45,917 nt of DNA from the IMG/VR virus record IMGVR_UViG_3300042518_000309, positions 1-45,917 of that record. The stretch is one strand, 5' to 3'. Every line of letters begins with the position of its first letter. Position 1 is the first letter of the stretch. Shown here in pieces: positions 17,296 through 24,833 of this stretch. The position numbers and the translations under genes are program-made. This DNA comes from a virus. The notes beneath the pieces were generated by a model, which saw nothing but the letters and a program-made list of their open reading frames with translations, was not told where the DNA came from and made no database searches.

Positions 17296-20161
17296 TGTTG
17301 TCTAGTTCTTCTCTGCGACTGATGCACAGCGCGTGCACCCGCATCTGTGGGCCTTTGGTCCTGGCCATCATGTCCTTGCGCAGCACCTTGACGCTGTAGC
17401 CTTCGATGGTGGCTATCTGCCGCCTGAAGTCTTCATAGCCGTAGGACATGGATACGCAGTGTGAGCGCATCACCGATTCCTCGATGAAGTAGTCCACGAA
17501 CCCAGGCTTGTCGATGCCATGCTCCACGCGTCCCATGACGGTACTGCGCGTGATTGACTGATCAACCGGCTCTCCGTTACCCAGTGACGCCATGAACGAC
17601 CCGTTGCTGCGCTTGACCACCACGAAGTGACCGTAGTGGTCACGGGTGAAGGCGTTGAGAACATCCTCGGCGTTGCGCGAACCGGTGCGCACCACCTTGC
17701 GGGCCTTCTCCACCAACTTGAAGAAGCTGTTGATGATCTCGTCTACGGGGTAGTCGAAGATGCCTGCGTAGTTGGAACCGGCCAGGATTGCTCCGGCGAC
17801 ATCACACGCACAGCCATTGCCCCAGTACCGCTCTTCACCAGTTAGCGCCCACTCACGCTTAAGGCGTTCGTGCGTCTTGGCCAACACCTTGCGGGCGGTG
17901 TCTTGGTTCTGCACAAGCCACCGGACGTACTTCTCGCCCGCCACCCCGTGATTGGTGTTGAGCAGGCGCAGGATGTCTTCCTCTTCCGGCGTCCAGTTGA
18001 GCTTCTCCTCGGGCGTCCACTCCAACATGCGGAACAACTCACCTTGGGAGGTGTGCTTGCGCACGCCCGACATGAAGTCGTGCATGTGCGTGTTCGATGT
18101 CAGGTAGGCTTGCGTCGCCCAGGAGACGAGGTTCAGGCGCTCTCGGTTGTGGTGGGCTTCGGACTTCTCCTTGCCCTGGCCCTCAGCCAGATCGAAGATC
18201 AGGCCAGGGAACCACTCCATCTCCTGCCGGGACTTGTGTGTGATCTCGTCCGAGGTGAAGGGCAGCGAGTTCAGGTTACCGATGCGCTGCTGCATCGTGA
18301 CTGCTGAGGTGGACTTGCCTGTGCGGTACCGGGTCGGATGCCCCCAGACCGAGTTGATCAGGTTCATCGCCATCGTCTTACCAGTACCAGAACTGGTCGA
18401 GCCTGCATGGATGGTCAAGCAAGCGAACTGCGTGAAGCGCATCAGCGGTGCGCCAAACGCCATAGTAGAGACGGCCAGGAGGTCGTACAGCCCACGCTGC
18501 ACCATCAGTTCTGGGAACCTGCGCCACTCCTCCAGTGTGCCCGCTGCCCGCGTGTTGCGTGTCAGGTTCTGCAGGTCTGGCATCGGCACGGTGCGCGTGC
18601 GGCCATCGGGAAAGAAGATGCGCCCGGAGTAGACGAAGGAGTTGTCCTCCTGCCACCCGTACTGCTGAGGAATCTTGATTGCGCGTTTGTTGACGCTGGC
18701 CTCCTCCACGCAGGCCCGGATGTACTCCACCAGATTCTTGTCGTTGCCTGCGCCGAACGCAGCCATGATGTTCTGCTGCGCCAGGGACTTGAGCAGTTCG
18801 TCCTTGCTGACCACCGCCCGTTGAGCGAACAGCACGTCGGCAGGAGCGTTGGGGCGATTGGCCACCATGTGGACGGTGTGCTCGTTGTCCTTGTTCAGGA
18901 TGTCCACCACGAACATGTCGTACGGCAGGATCATGACCTGCTTCTTGCGCTTGGTTCCGTCTGCTTCCTCCACGATCCGGTCGGCATACACACCGCCATT
19001 GGCGCCGTATGCGTAGCCCTTGGGAGGCGTCGGGCGCACCACCTTGATGGTGGGTGCCTCGGGATCGTCCGGGTCGCTCGGCTTGATCTCGACCTCTTTC
19101 TCGGAGTTGTCGGCCACCAGTTCCCGGCCCAGGGCCAGGGGGTTGGTGATCTTGCCGAAGTGCTTGCACTTCTGGCACACGCCTGGGTTCTCGCTATCGA
19201 ACTTGACGCAGGGATAGGGGCCTTTTATCTCGCGCAGCTTTGCCTGCATGCGCTCGTCGTCGTACGGGTGGAGTTGGCTCAGCCAGATCGAAGCCTTCTC
19301 GCCATCGGCGCAGTACTTGGCTTGACTCAGCCAGCCCCGCCACAGCGGCTCCATGCCGTCATCCTTGGCGTGGTTGACGTAGTGATCAAGCTGCAAGCAA
19401 CCGTCGCCATCGCCCGTCTTAGCCAGTATGTGCTTGAACCGCACGATGGTGTTGGCCAGCATCTGCACGCCCGTCTTGGTGGCGTTGACTGGGCGCTGCC
19501 CAGGCAGGTTCATGCCTTGGGCGTATGGGGTTGGCGCTGTGTCTCCGAGCAGGTCGCGCAGCTTGGCGAAGAACTCCTGTGGGTTTACAGGAGCGTCGCC
19601 CTCAGCCAGCACCTCCACCGGGCGCGGCTCGCCGTACTTCTTCTTGAAGTTCTTGGTGCCAGGAACACGCAACACCCGTGCGGCGTCTGCCGTGACGGTG
19701 TTGTCGATGGCCAGTGACCGCTCCTTGCACAGACGCTTGAACGTCTCAGCAATCGGCTTCCACTCACCTACGGTCAGGGGCTTGTCGAACGCCCAGTAGC
19801 AGTGCAGACCGCCGCCTGAAGCGATGATCCAGGGCTTGCCAAAGGCGTCGAGCCCGGTGTCTGCCAAGAACTTATCCAGTGCCTCCTGTGCTGCTTCCTT
19901 GCTGTCGTACCCATCCATGTCGATGAACAAGGACTTGATGTACTCAGCGTTGTCTGCGGTGCGACTGCCCTTATCGGCAAACGTCGCAAGCGCAAAGTAG
20001 ATGTCCTGCTGACCCTCCAACCACTGAGATACGTACGGACGCATCTCAGCGATGTCTTCGATGAAGACGTGCTGTTTTCTCTTGGAGGAGAGTTCTGCCG
20101 CGCAGTAATACCCGTGACCGGGAGACGGCAGGACAGCCGCTAAGAACTCTAGCGGTTCCAT
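17264..20161 (-). CDS. primase-polymerase / helicase
   Basis: A 965-residue replication protein with AGGAG before its ATG. The N-terminal part resembles an archaeo-eukaryotic primase: a Dx(D) metal site in FIDMDGYD (about 78-85) and SGGGLHCYW (about 115-123). A Cys cluster at about 318-333 (CVKFD...CQKC) probably binds zinc. The C-terminal half is a DUF927/superfamily-3-like helicase ATPase with Walker A GSTSSGTGKT (about 587-596) and SDEIT as a Walker B candidate. It would synthesise primers and unwind DNA for the family-A polymerase encoded in the same operon. Priming and helicase domains fused in one chain are common in phages and plasmids. Confidence 0.8.
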   Translation of the reverse strand: MEPLEFLAAVLPSPGHGYYCAAELSSKRKQHVFIEDIAEMRPYVSQWLEGQQDIYFALATFADKGSRTADNAEYIKSLFIDMDGYDSKEAAQEALDKFLADTGLDAFGKPWIIASGGGLHCYWAFDKPLTVGEWKPIAETFKRLCKERSLAIDNTVTADAARVLRVPGTKNFKKKYGEPRPVEVLAEGDAPVNPQEFFAKLRDLLGDTAPTPYAQGMNLPGQRPVNATKTGVQMLANTIVRFKHILAKTGDGDGCLQLDHYVNHAKDDGMEPLWRGWLSQAKYCADGEKASIWLSQLHPYDDERMQAKLREIKGPYPCVKFDSENPGVCQKCKHFGKITNPLALGRELVADNSEKEVEIKPSDPDDPEAPTIKVVRPTPPKGYAYGANGGVYADRIVEEADGTKRKKQVMILPYDMFVVDILNKDNEHTVHMVANRPNAPADVLFAQRAVVSKDELLKSLAQQNIMAAFGAGNDKNLVEYIRACVEEASVNKRAIKIPQQYGWQEDNSFVYSGRIFFPDGRTRTVPMPDLQNLTRNTRAAGTLEEWRRFPELMVQRGLYDLLAVSTMAFGAPLMRFTQFACLTIHAGSTSSGTGKTMAMNLINSVWGHPTRYRTGKSTSAVTMQQRIGNLNSLPFTSDEITHKSRQEMEWFPGLIFDLAEGQGKEKSEAHHNRERLNLVSWATQAYLTSNTHMHDFMSGVRKHTSQGELFRMLEWTPEEKLNWTPEEEDILRLLNTNHGVAGEKYVRWLVQNQDTARKVLAKTHERLKREWALTGEERYWGNGCACDVAGAILAGSNYAGIFDYPVDEIINSFFKLVEKARKVVRTGSRNAEDVLNAFTRDHYGHFVVVKRSNGSFMASLGNGEPVDQSITRSTVMGRVEHGIDKPGFVDYFIEESVMRSHCVSMSYGYEDFRRQIATIEGYSVKVLRKDMMARTKGPQMRVHALCISRREELDNSAEILPVGED

Positions 20162-20174
20162 AGGACTCCTCGGT

Positions 20175-20366
20175 TTATTCGCTGAAGGGCAGGGGTTGTT
20201 GCTTGGGGTTCAGCGAAGCAGCGGATCGTTCCTTCTCTCGGTCAGTTGTCTGGCGCTTGGCCAACTCTTGGGCTACCTCTGGTGGCAGTGCACCCATGAC
20301 CATCGTCATGTAGACCTGACGCTCGAACTCATCGTCGCTCAGGCTTGAATATTGAATTCCTGACAT
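20175..20366 (-). CDS. small hypothetical protein
   Basis: A 63-residue protein. The start is set by GGAG seven bases before the ATG at 20,366; the in-frame ATG 12 bases upstream contains that site and is unlikely to be used. The gene overlaps the end of the HTH gene by 28 bases and ends 13 bases before the primase start. The sequence is charged and helical (SDDEFERQ, PPEVAQELAKRQ) with a Pro/Gln tail ending LPFSE. It is not recognised. Confidence 0.7.
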   Translation of the reverse strand: MSGIQYSSLSDDEFERQVYMTMVMGALPPEVAQELAKRQTTDREKERSAASLNPKQQPLPFSE

Positions 20367-20620
20367 GCTTTTCTCCACGCTTGTTCTTTGTCTTGGGCCT
20401 TCATCAGAATCTGAAGCAGGCGCTCAACGGTTGGTCGGTAGCCGTTAATCACGGTGGATTTGCCGGTGAACCAGTTGTACACCGTCTGGCGCGAAGCGCC
20501 AGTGATTTCGGAGACTTGGGACACAGGAAAATCCAGGTGAACCGCCCATCGGCCAAGCTGATTGCCTAGCGTCTTGGGCGCTGCCTTGACGGTATTAAGG
20601 GTTTTTACTGAGTAGGACAT
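20339..20620 (-). CDS. helix-turn-helix DNA-binding protein
   Basis: A 93-residue protein with a Cro/XRE-like helix-turn-helix at about residues 34-53 (VSQVSEITGASRQTVYNWFT). The N-terminus is basic, as in small phage regulators. It sits just downstream of a strong stem-loop terminator and upstream of the primase gene. It could control early transcription, and the palindromes reported here at 35,242, 38,938 and 37,761 are candidate targets. It could equally be a replication-initiation accessory protein. The target is not known. Confidence 0.7.
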   Translation of the reverse strand: MSYSVKTLNTVKAAPKTLGNQLGRWAVHLDFPVSQVSEITGASRQTVYNWFTGKSTVINGYRPTVERLLQILMKAQDKEQAWRKACQEFNIQA

Positions 20621-20645
20621 GTTGAATAAGGGGGCCGAAGCCCCC
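20621..20645 (-). terminator. UUCG-tetraloop intrinsic terminator/attenuator
   Basis: On the minus strand GGGGGC-TTCG-GCCCCC (20,645 to 20,630) is a perfect six-pair stem closed by the very stable C(UUCG)G loop, followed by TTATTC. It lies between the stop of the putative ssDNA-binding gene and the HTH gene's ATG at 20,620. Transcription into the HTH and primase genes should therefore be reduced. Confidence 0.75.
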
Positions 20646-20653
20646 TGGAGTTG

Positions 20654-21565
20654 TTACTCATCATCCCAATCAGCCGCCAGCTTAGCCAAAGATGACTTGC
20701 CTGCGGCAGGGGGTTCATCCGACTTGCCCTTGCGAACGGTCGGCTCTACGGACTCGTCCTCTGCCTCCACCGCAGGCTCAGCCTTGGGCTTCTTGGTGGC
20801 CTTGGGCTTAGCGCCTTCCAGGGCCAGGGGAGCCGGTGCAGCCACATTGTCCGTCTTGGCCACGGTCATGGTGATGGCACGCTTGGCGTCATCGGTCTGA
20901 CCCTGCTTGACCGCCACCTCGTACTCGCTCTCGTCGAGCCAACGCACAGGCTTGAAGAACAGCTTGGGCGCCTCAGCCTTGGTATCGAACTGCATGCGGG
21001 TGACCATCATCTCAGGGCTTGCCTGATTGGCCACCACGTAGCGGGCGTAGGCTTGCAGGGGGCGCTTGTCGCCTTCTTCCTTGCCGAAGATGGACGTGGC
21101 AGGCAGTTGAAGCTGCATCACGTCGCCTTCGAGGTTGTTGGCCAGGACTACAGCCAGACGCTGCGAGAAGCGGCAGGCGCGGGACTCACCCATGCCGGAG
21201 CCCTTGACGTTCTGGGGGCAGTTGGCGCAACGATCCGACTGCTTGTTGGCGGCGTCGGGGCTAGGCGTCTCGCCATCGGCAGACCAGCAGTCAGGAGCCG
21301 CAGGCGTCTCACCGTCGTAGGACTTGGCGTAGAAGGTGCGCCCGATCTTGGGAGCGGCGTTGACGATCACAACATCGAGGTAGCGTTCGTCAATCGAAGC
21401 CACCTCCTTGCCGCCGACCAACAGGCGGAACACACCGCCCTTGATCGAGATGCGCTTGCCGCCACCACCGCCGCCACCAGCGAGGGACTTGGCGATGTCA
21501 GACAGTTCGCCTTTCTTGGCGAAGGCGGGAACATTGGAACCAGAAAAAAGAGCTACGTTGCTCAT
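20654..21565 (-). CDS. putative ssDNA-binding / replication accessory protein
   Basis: A 303-residue protein with AAGGAG before the ATG. A Gly run (about 30-36) precedes a beta-rich core. Cys93, 113, 116 and 131 form a likely zinc site. The region after about 235 is disordered, Lys/Ala/Glu-rich, and ends with an acidic tip (ADWDDE) like those single-stranded-DNA-binding proteins use to recruit partners. It lies in the replication operon between the helicase-side genes and the primase, where such a protein is expected. The core does not match a family I can name with certainty, so the assignment rests on tail and context. Confidence 0.5.
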   Translation of the reverse strand: MSNVALFSGSNVPAFAKKGELSDIAKSLAGGGGGGGKRISIKGGVFRLLVGGKEVASIDERYLDVVIVNAAPKIGRTFYAKSYDGETPAAPDCWSADGETPSPDAANKQSDRCANCPQNVKGSGMGESRACRFSQRLAVVLANNLEGDVMQLQLPATSIFGKEEGDKRPLQAYARYVVANQASPEMMVTRMQFDTKAEAPKLFFKPVRWLDESEYEVAVKQGQTDDAKRAITMTVAKTDNVAAPAPLALEGAKPKATKKPKAEPAVEAEDESVEPTVRKGKSDEPPAAGKSSLAKLAADWDDE

Positions 21566-21576
21566 GTTGTTTCTCC

Positions 21577-21966
21577 TTAGCGGGGCTTGGTTACAGAGAT
21601 GTCGAACTCAGCAAGGCTGCTGAGTCCAGGGGGATGCAGGTCGGGGTTCTCTTCCAAGAACGTCTGCATGTTGAGTTGCGCGATGCGCTTCTCCAAGAGG
21701 TCAACGGCGTCGTGTTCGACGACGAACTTCTTGAAGCTGTCCCAGTCCTGGGTGTAGAACCGGGACTTTTCCTTGAGCGTGATCGTTCCGAACTCAGTGC
21801 GGGCAGACTTGGTGCCGAGCGCCATCATCTGATCCTTCATGGCGTTCTTCACTTCCTGCTGCTGAGCCTTGATCGTCTCGATCTGCTTGTCGAGGTCTTG
21901 CATGGCAGCGCGCATCTTCACGTAGATGCGGGCTAGTTTGTCGAGTGGGATGGTGTTGTCTGTCAT
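21577..21966 (-). CDS. conserved phage protein, unknown function
   Basis: A 129-residue protein. AGGAG six bases before the ATG at 21,966 sets the start and excludes the ATG 24 bases upstream. The N-terminal half is a helical coiled coil (about 15-50). The second half has the pattern ARTEFGTITLKEKSRF..DWDSFKKFV followed by LLEKRI and a PPGL motif, which I recognise from unnamed phage proteins in recombination/replication operons. It begins 12 bases from the next gene, so it is probably co-expressed with the putative ssDNA-binding protein. No enzyme motif is visible. Confidence 0.7.
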   Translation of the reverse strand: MTDNTIPLDKLARIYVKMRAAMQDLDKQIETIKAQQQEVKNAMKDQMMALGTKSARTEFGTITLKEKSRFYTQDWDSFKKFVVEHDAVDLLEKRIAQLNMQTFLEENPDLHPPGLSSLAEFDISVTKPR

Positions 21967-21989
21967 TTGCTTCTCCTGTTGTTGTGTCA

Positions 21990-22007
21990 AAGAGTATACA
22001 TTGTCCA
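21990..22007 (-). promoter_or_regulatory. candidate operator, shared 18-bp motif (copy A)
   Basis: On the minus strand TGGACAATGTATACTCTT matches 16 of 18 bases of a site at 35,252-35,269. It includes a TATACT hexamer preceded at 16 bp by TTGTAG, so it may also be the -10 of a weak promoter for the 129-residue protein's gene and genes downstream. It occupies most of the short gap after the helicase stop codon. Confidence 0.45.
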
Positions 22008-22014
22008 GTTCAGT

Positions 22015-23583
22015 CTACAACCCCCTTTCCTTTATTTCGCTGTTGAACAGGCTCACGAGCATGGCGTTGTCGTCCACCTTCTCCGTAAGCGCCTTGAACA
22101 TCTTCTTCTCCACGGGCGAACCCTCGATGTGGATGACGGTCACCTTGTCTGAGTTCTGCCCCTTGCGGTCAGCCCGTGCGATGCACTGGGTGTACTGCTC
22201 GACGCTCATCAGCGGCCCGTAAAAGATCACCGTGTCGGCAGCGGTCAGTGTGATGCCGTGCGCTGTAGCCTGCGGCTGCATGACCAGCACCCTTGGGGTG
22301 GGCTGCGTTTGGAAGCGCCTGATGATGTCGCCGCGCTTGGTGGCTGTCACGCCACCGTGAATCTGCTCGTTGGCGATCCCGTTCTTGTTGAGGAAATCGC
22401 TGATGGCGTCGATGGCTGCGCGGAACAGCGCGAAGATGATCACCTTCCGCTCTGTTTGTTCGAGTGCTTCCATCAACACATTCAGGCGTGGGGTGGCGTC
22501 GAATTCGACCGTCTCCTTGTTGTCGGTGTACGCGACACCGGAACTGATCTGGAGAAGTTTATTTAGCGCAGCGGCAGCGTTGACTGCCGTGATCGTCTCT
22601 CCTGCGGCCATGACCAGCATCTGGGTCTTGAGCAGGTTGTAGTACTTGGCTTGCTGCGGCGTGAGCGGCACCTCGCGGGTGGTCGTCAGTACAGGCGGCA
22701 GGTCCAGGCACTGGGCCTTGGTGTAGCGGATGGCGGGTTGCAGTGCAGCGTGCACCTTGTCGGCAGCATCAGCCTTGGGCGCCCACTTGAACATGGTGAT
22801 CTTGTTCATCACCGAGTCGCGCCACGCCGTGTAGAACTTGGGCACGTTGGTCGGGTTGACGAGCTTGGCCAGTCCATACGCATCCACAGGACTCTGGGAA
22901 GCAGGCGTCCCGGTCATCATCCACAGGTACGTGTCGGGCGTCAGGACAGAAGCAAGTGCCTTCCACCGCTTGGTCTGCGGGTTCTTGTAAGCGTTGGCTT
23001 CATCAACAATAACTAAATCAAAACGCCCATCGTTCTTCACCTCGTTGGCAATCAGACCCAGACCTTCGTAGTTGACGATCACGAACTCGTAGTTCTCTTG
23101 GATGAGTTCTATTCTTCTGGCTGCTTGCGGGTGGTGCGCCACCACCGCGCTGCGATGGATGACGCTGTTGCCCAAGTCCTGCATCCAGGCGCTGTGCATG
23201 ATCGACAGCGGACACAGGATCAAGCAGCGTCGAACCTCACCGCGCTTCATCAGGTAGTCTGCCGCCCAGAGTGCACTTAACGTTTTACCTGTTCCGGGTT
23301 CGGACAGGACAAAGGCGCGGCGGTTGAGCGTGAGGAAGGAGGCTGTCTCCTTCTGGTGGGCCATAGGCTTGAAGCGCCCAGGCCACTCATATCTACCAAA
23401 GATCGGCGAGGGTACGTTCTTGACGCCCAGGTTCTTGAGCACCCGCACCTCGTCCAGACCCCAGTAAACGGCTACGTCGTAGCCTCCACCAGGGCGCGGC
23501 AGCACCCTGCTCTTCGGGATTAGGGAATACCTATCCGGGCTGCGCGTCTTGAAGACGAGCAGCTTGTTGTCGATGACTTCCAT
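22015..23583 (-). CDS. SNF2-like / superfamily 2 DNA helicase
   Basis: A 522-residue protein; the start at 23,583 is set by TAGGAG and removes a 35-residue upstream extension. Walker A is SEPGTGKT (94-101) and the Walker B box reads DEAN (194-197) instead of DEAH or DEAD. Motif III is TGTP (224-227) and motif VI is QCIARADRKGQ (about 466-476). The order and the RxxRxGQ signature fit SNF2-family translocases carried by phages, which move on double-stranded DNA during replication or recombination. An HNH gene and a PD-(D/E)XK nuclease gene lie directly upstream, suggesting a DNA-processing set. Confidence 0.85.
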   Translation of the reverse strand: MEVIDNKLLVFKTRSPDRYSLIPKSRVLPRPGGGYDVAVYWGLDEVRVLKNLGVKNVPSPIFGRYEWPGRFKPMAHQKETASFLTLNRRAFVLSEPGTGKTLSALWAADYLMKRGEVRRCLILCPLSIMHSAWMQDLGNSVIHRSAVVAHHPQAARRIELIQENYEFVIVNYEGLGLIANEVKNDGRFDLVIVDEANAYKNPQTKRWKALASVLTPDTYLWMMTGTPASQSPVDAYGLAKLVNPTNVPKFYTAWRDSVMNKITMFKWAPKADAADKVHAALQPAIRYTKAQCLDLPPVLTTTREVPLTPQQAKYYNLLKTQMLVMAAGETITAVNAAAALNKLLQISSGVAYTDNKETVEFDATPRLNVLMEALEQTERKVIIFALFRAAIDAISDFLNKNGIANEQIHGGVTATKRGDIIRRFQTQPTPRVLVMQPQATAHGITLTAADTVIFYGPLMSVEQYTQCIARADRKGQNSDKVTVIHIEGSPVEKKMFKALTEKVDDNAMLVSLFNSEIKERGL

Positions 23584-23590
23584 GTTTCTC

Positions 23591-23821
23591 CTACTTGTTG
23601 TCTGATCGGTTGGCGCTCTTGCTTCGCATGCGCAAGTTGGCCTTAGTAGAGGTGCCGCCGCTGCGCATCGGCTTGATGTGGTCAACATCCTTGCCGTCGC
23701 CCTTCTTGGCAGCGCCCGTCTTCTCCATCATGCGCCGCGCTTTGACGCGCTCAGCACGCTTCTTGATCTGCTCAGGTGTGCCCTGGTAGTTGTCGTATTC
23801 AGAGCGGTAGTTGCGGGACAT
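23591..23821 (-). CDS. small HNH-like nuclease
   Basis: A 76-residue protein with AGGAG before its ATG. The C-terminal half has an HNH-type core: DVDH (45-48), a turn with SGG, then ANLRMRSKSANRS, giving the first His and the downstream Asn (62 and 71). No zinc-binding Cys pairs are seen. It ends seven bases before the helicase start. Small HNH proteins of this size are common in phages and may nick DNA in packaging or recombination; the role here is not shown. Confidence 0.7.
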   Translation of the reverse strand: MSRNYRSEYDNYQGTPEQIKKRAERVKARRMMEKTGAAKKGDGKDVDHIKPMRSGGTSTKANLRMRSKSANRSDNK

Positions 23822-23830
23822 GATCGACTC

Positions 23831-24496
23831 CTAGTGCTTGGGGTTGAGCGTGCAGGTGGTGACAGGGCACCAGCCGCACAGCGGTGATTGAGATGGGTTC
23901 CACACGTCGGTGGCGTGCGCTGTCTCCAGCTTGGCCACACGCTCCTTGTAGCGCCACCATGCTTCCTCGGCCTCACCGCGCAGCATGGCGTGGGTGGTCA
24001 GCGTCTCCTTGACCAGGAACACCAGCGCCGACTTGACCTGCCTGATATGGGGGAAGTGGGCGAAGACCATCAGCGACATGAGGATGAGTTGGTCCCGGTC
24101 GGGGTACTTGTTGCTACCTGTTTTCCAGTCAACCACCTTGGCGGTCAGGTTGTCGTCGTTGATGATGAGCAGGTCGGCGATGCCGCGCACCCAACGATTG
24201 GAATCGCTGAAGCCGCAAGGCTGCAGGTCACGCGTGATGCCCATCTCGTGCTCAAACAGCTTGCGCCCCGGCTTCTTCATGATCTCATCCACCACCGGCT
24301 TGAACTGCGCGTACTTCTCAGGGATGGGCGTGCCGTCCTTGCCGTAGTCCTCAATGGCCTTGTGCACATCTTTTCCATAAATCGTATGTTGCGTTTCCTG
24401 AAACGGATACCGCTTTAATACTTTGACCTCGTGGTAGCGGCGAGCACACCCCTCGAAGTCCTTGAGGCTGCTGTGTGACCATGTAACTTTTGTCAT
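23831..24496 (-). CDS. PD-(D/E)XK nuclease with Cas4/AddB-like Fe-S cysteines
   Basis: A 221-residue protein. Catalytic-type residues are visible: His45 (GKDVHKA), Asp108 (GIADLLI) and the D-x-K pair Asp123/Lys125 (VVDWKTG), with a following Gln in RDQL. Cys17 near the N-terminus and Cys207, 210 and 215 at the C-terminus give the four-cysteine pattern that holds an iron-sulphur cluster in Cas4 and AddB nucleases. It is likely a DNA end-processing exonuclease paired with the downstream helicase. Its ATG overlaps the stop of the metallopeptidase-like gene. Confidence 0.8.
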   Translation of the reverse strand: MTKVTWSHSSLKDFEGCARRYHEVKVLKRYPFQETQHTIYGKDVHKAIEDYGKDGTPIPEKYAQFKPVVDEIMKKPGRKLFEHEMGITRDLQPCGFSDSNRWVRGIADLLIINDDNLTAKVVDWKTGSNKYPDRDQLILMSLMVFAHFPHIRQVKSALVFLVKETLTTHAMLRGEAEEAWWRYKERVAKLETAHATDVWNPSQSPLCGWCPVTTCTLNPKH

Positions 24497-24813
24497 TTGA
24501 ACTTCGCTGATTGGATGGCCTTGGCGAGATGCATGGCGAAATCGTGCACGAACTTCTCGTTGCGATGCAACTGGTTGTCCATCTCATAGAGGATGGCGTG
24601 CACCAGTTCGTGCCAGAAGGTTTCGCTCATCTGGATGTCGCTGTACTTGCGACCATCGACGTTGCTGGTCTGACCAATCTGGATGCGACCGGCTTCGTAC
24701 CAGATGCGGCCACGTTCACGCGCACGCTGCATCGACTGGATGATGTCCACCGAATACATCTTGTCGCCGACTTTGATGCGGCGCGGTATTGGTGGGGCTT
24801 GTTTGCTTGTCAT
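24493..24813 (-). CDS. small zinc metallopeptidase-like protein
   Basis: A 106-residue protein with AAGGAG before its ATG. It carries HELVH at 68-72 (HExxH zincin motif) in WHELVHAILYEM, with a further Glu at 86 as a possible third ligand. Size and motif recall the short phage-encoded SprT- or ImmA-like peptidase domains. It overlaps the nuclease gene by four bases (ATGA). The substrate is unknown. Confidence 0.7.
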   Translation of the reverse strand: MTSKQAPPIPRRIKVGDKMYSVDIIQSMQRARERGRIWYEAGRIQIGQTSNVDGRKYSDIQMSETFWHELVHAILYEMDNQLHRNEKFVHDFAMHLAKAIQSAKFK

Positions 24814-24833
24814 CGTTTCTCCTTTGTTGTTGG

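Noticed and set aside
18338-19717. 459-residue plus-strand frame across the primase-helicase gene
   Set aside because: Shadow of a gene with clear Walker A and primase motifs; its composition is typical of GC-rich antisense frames.
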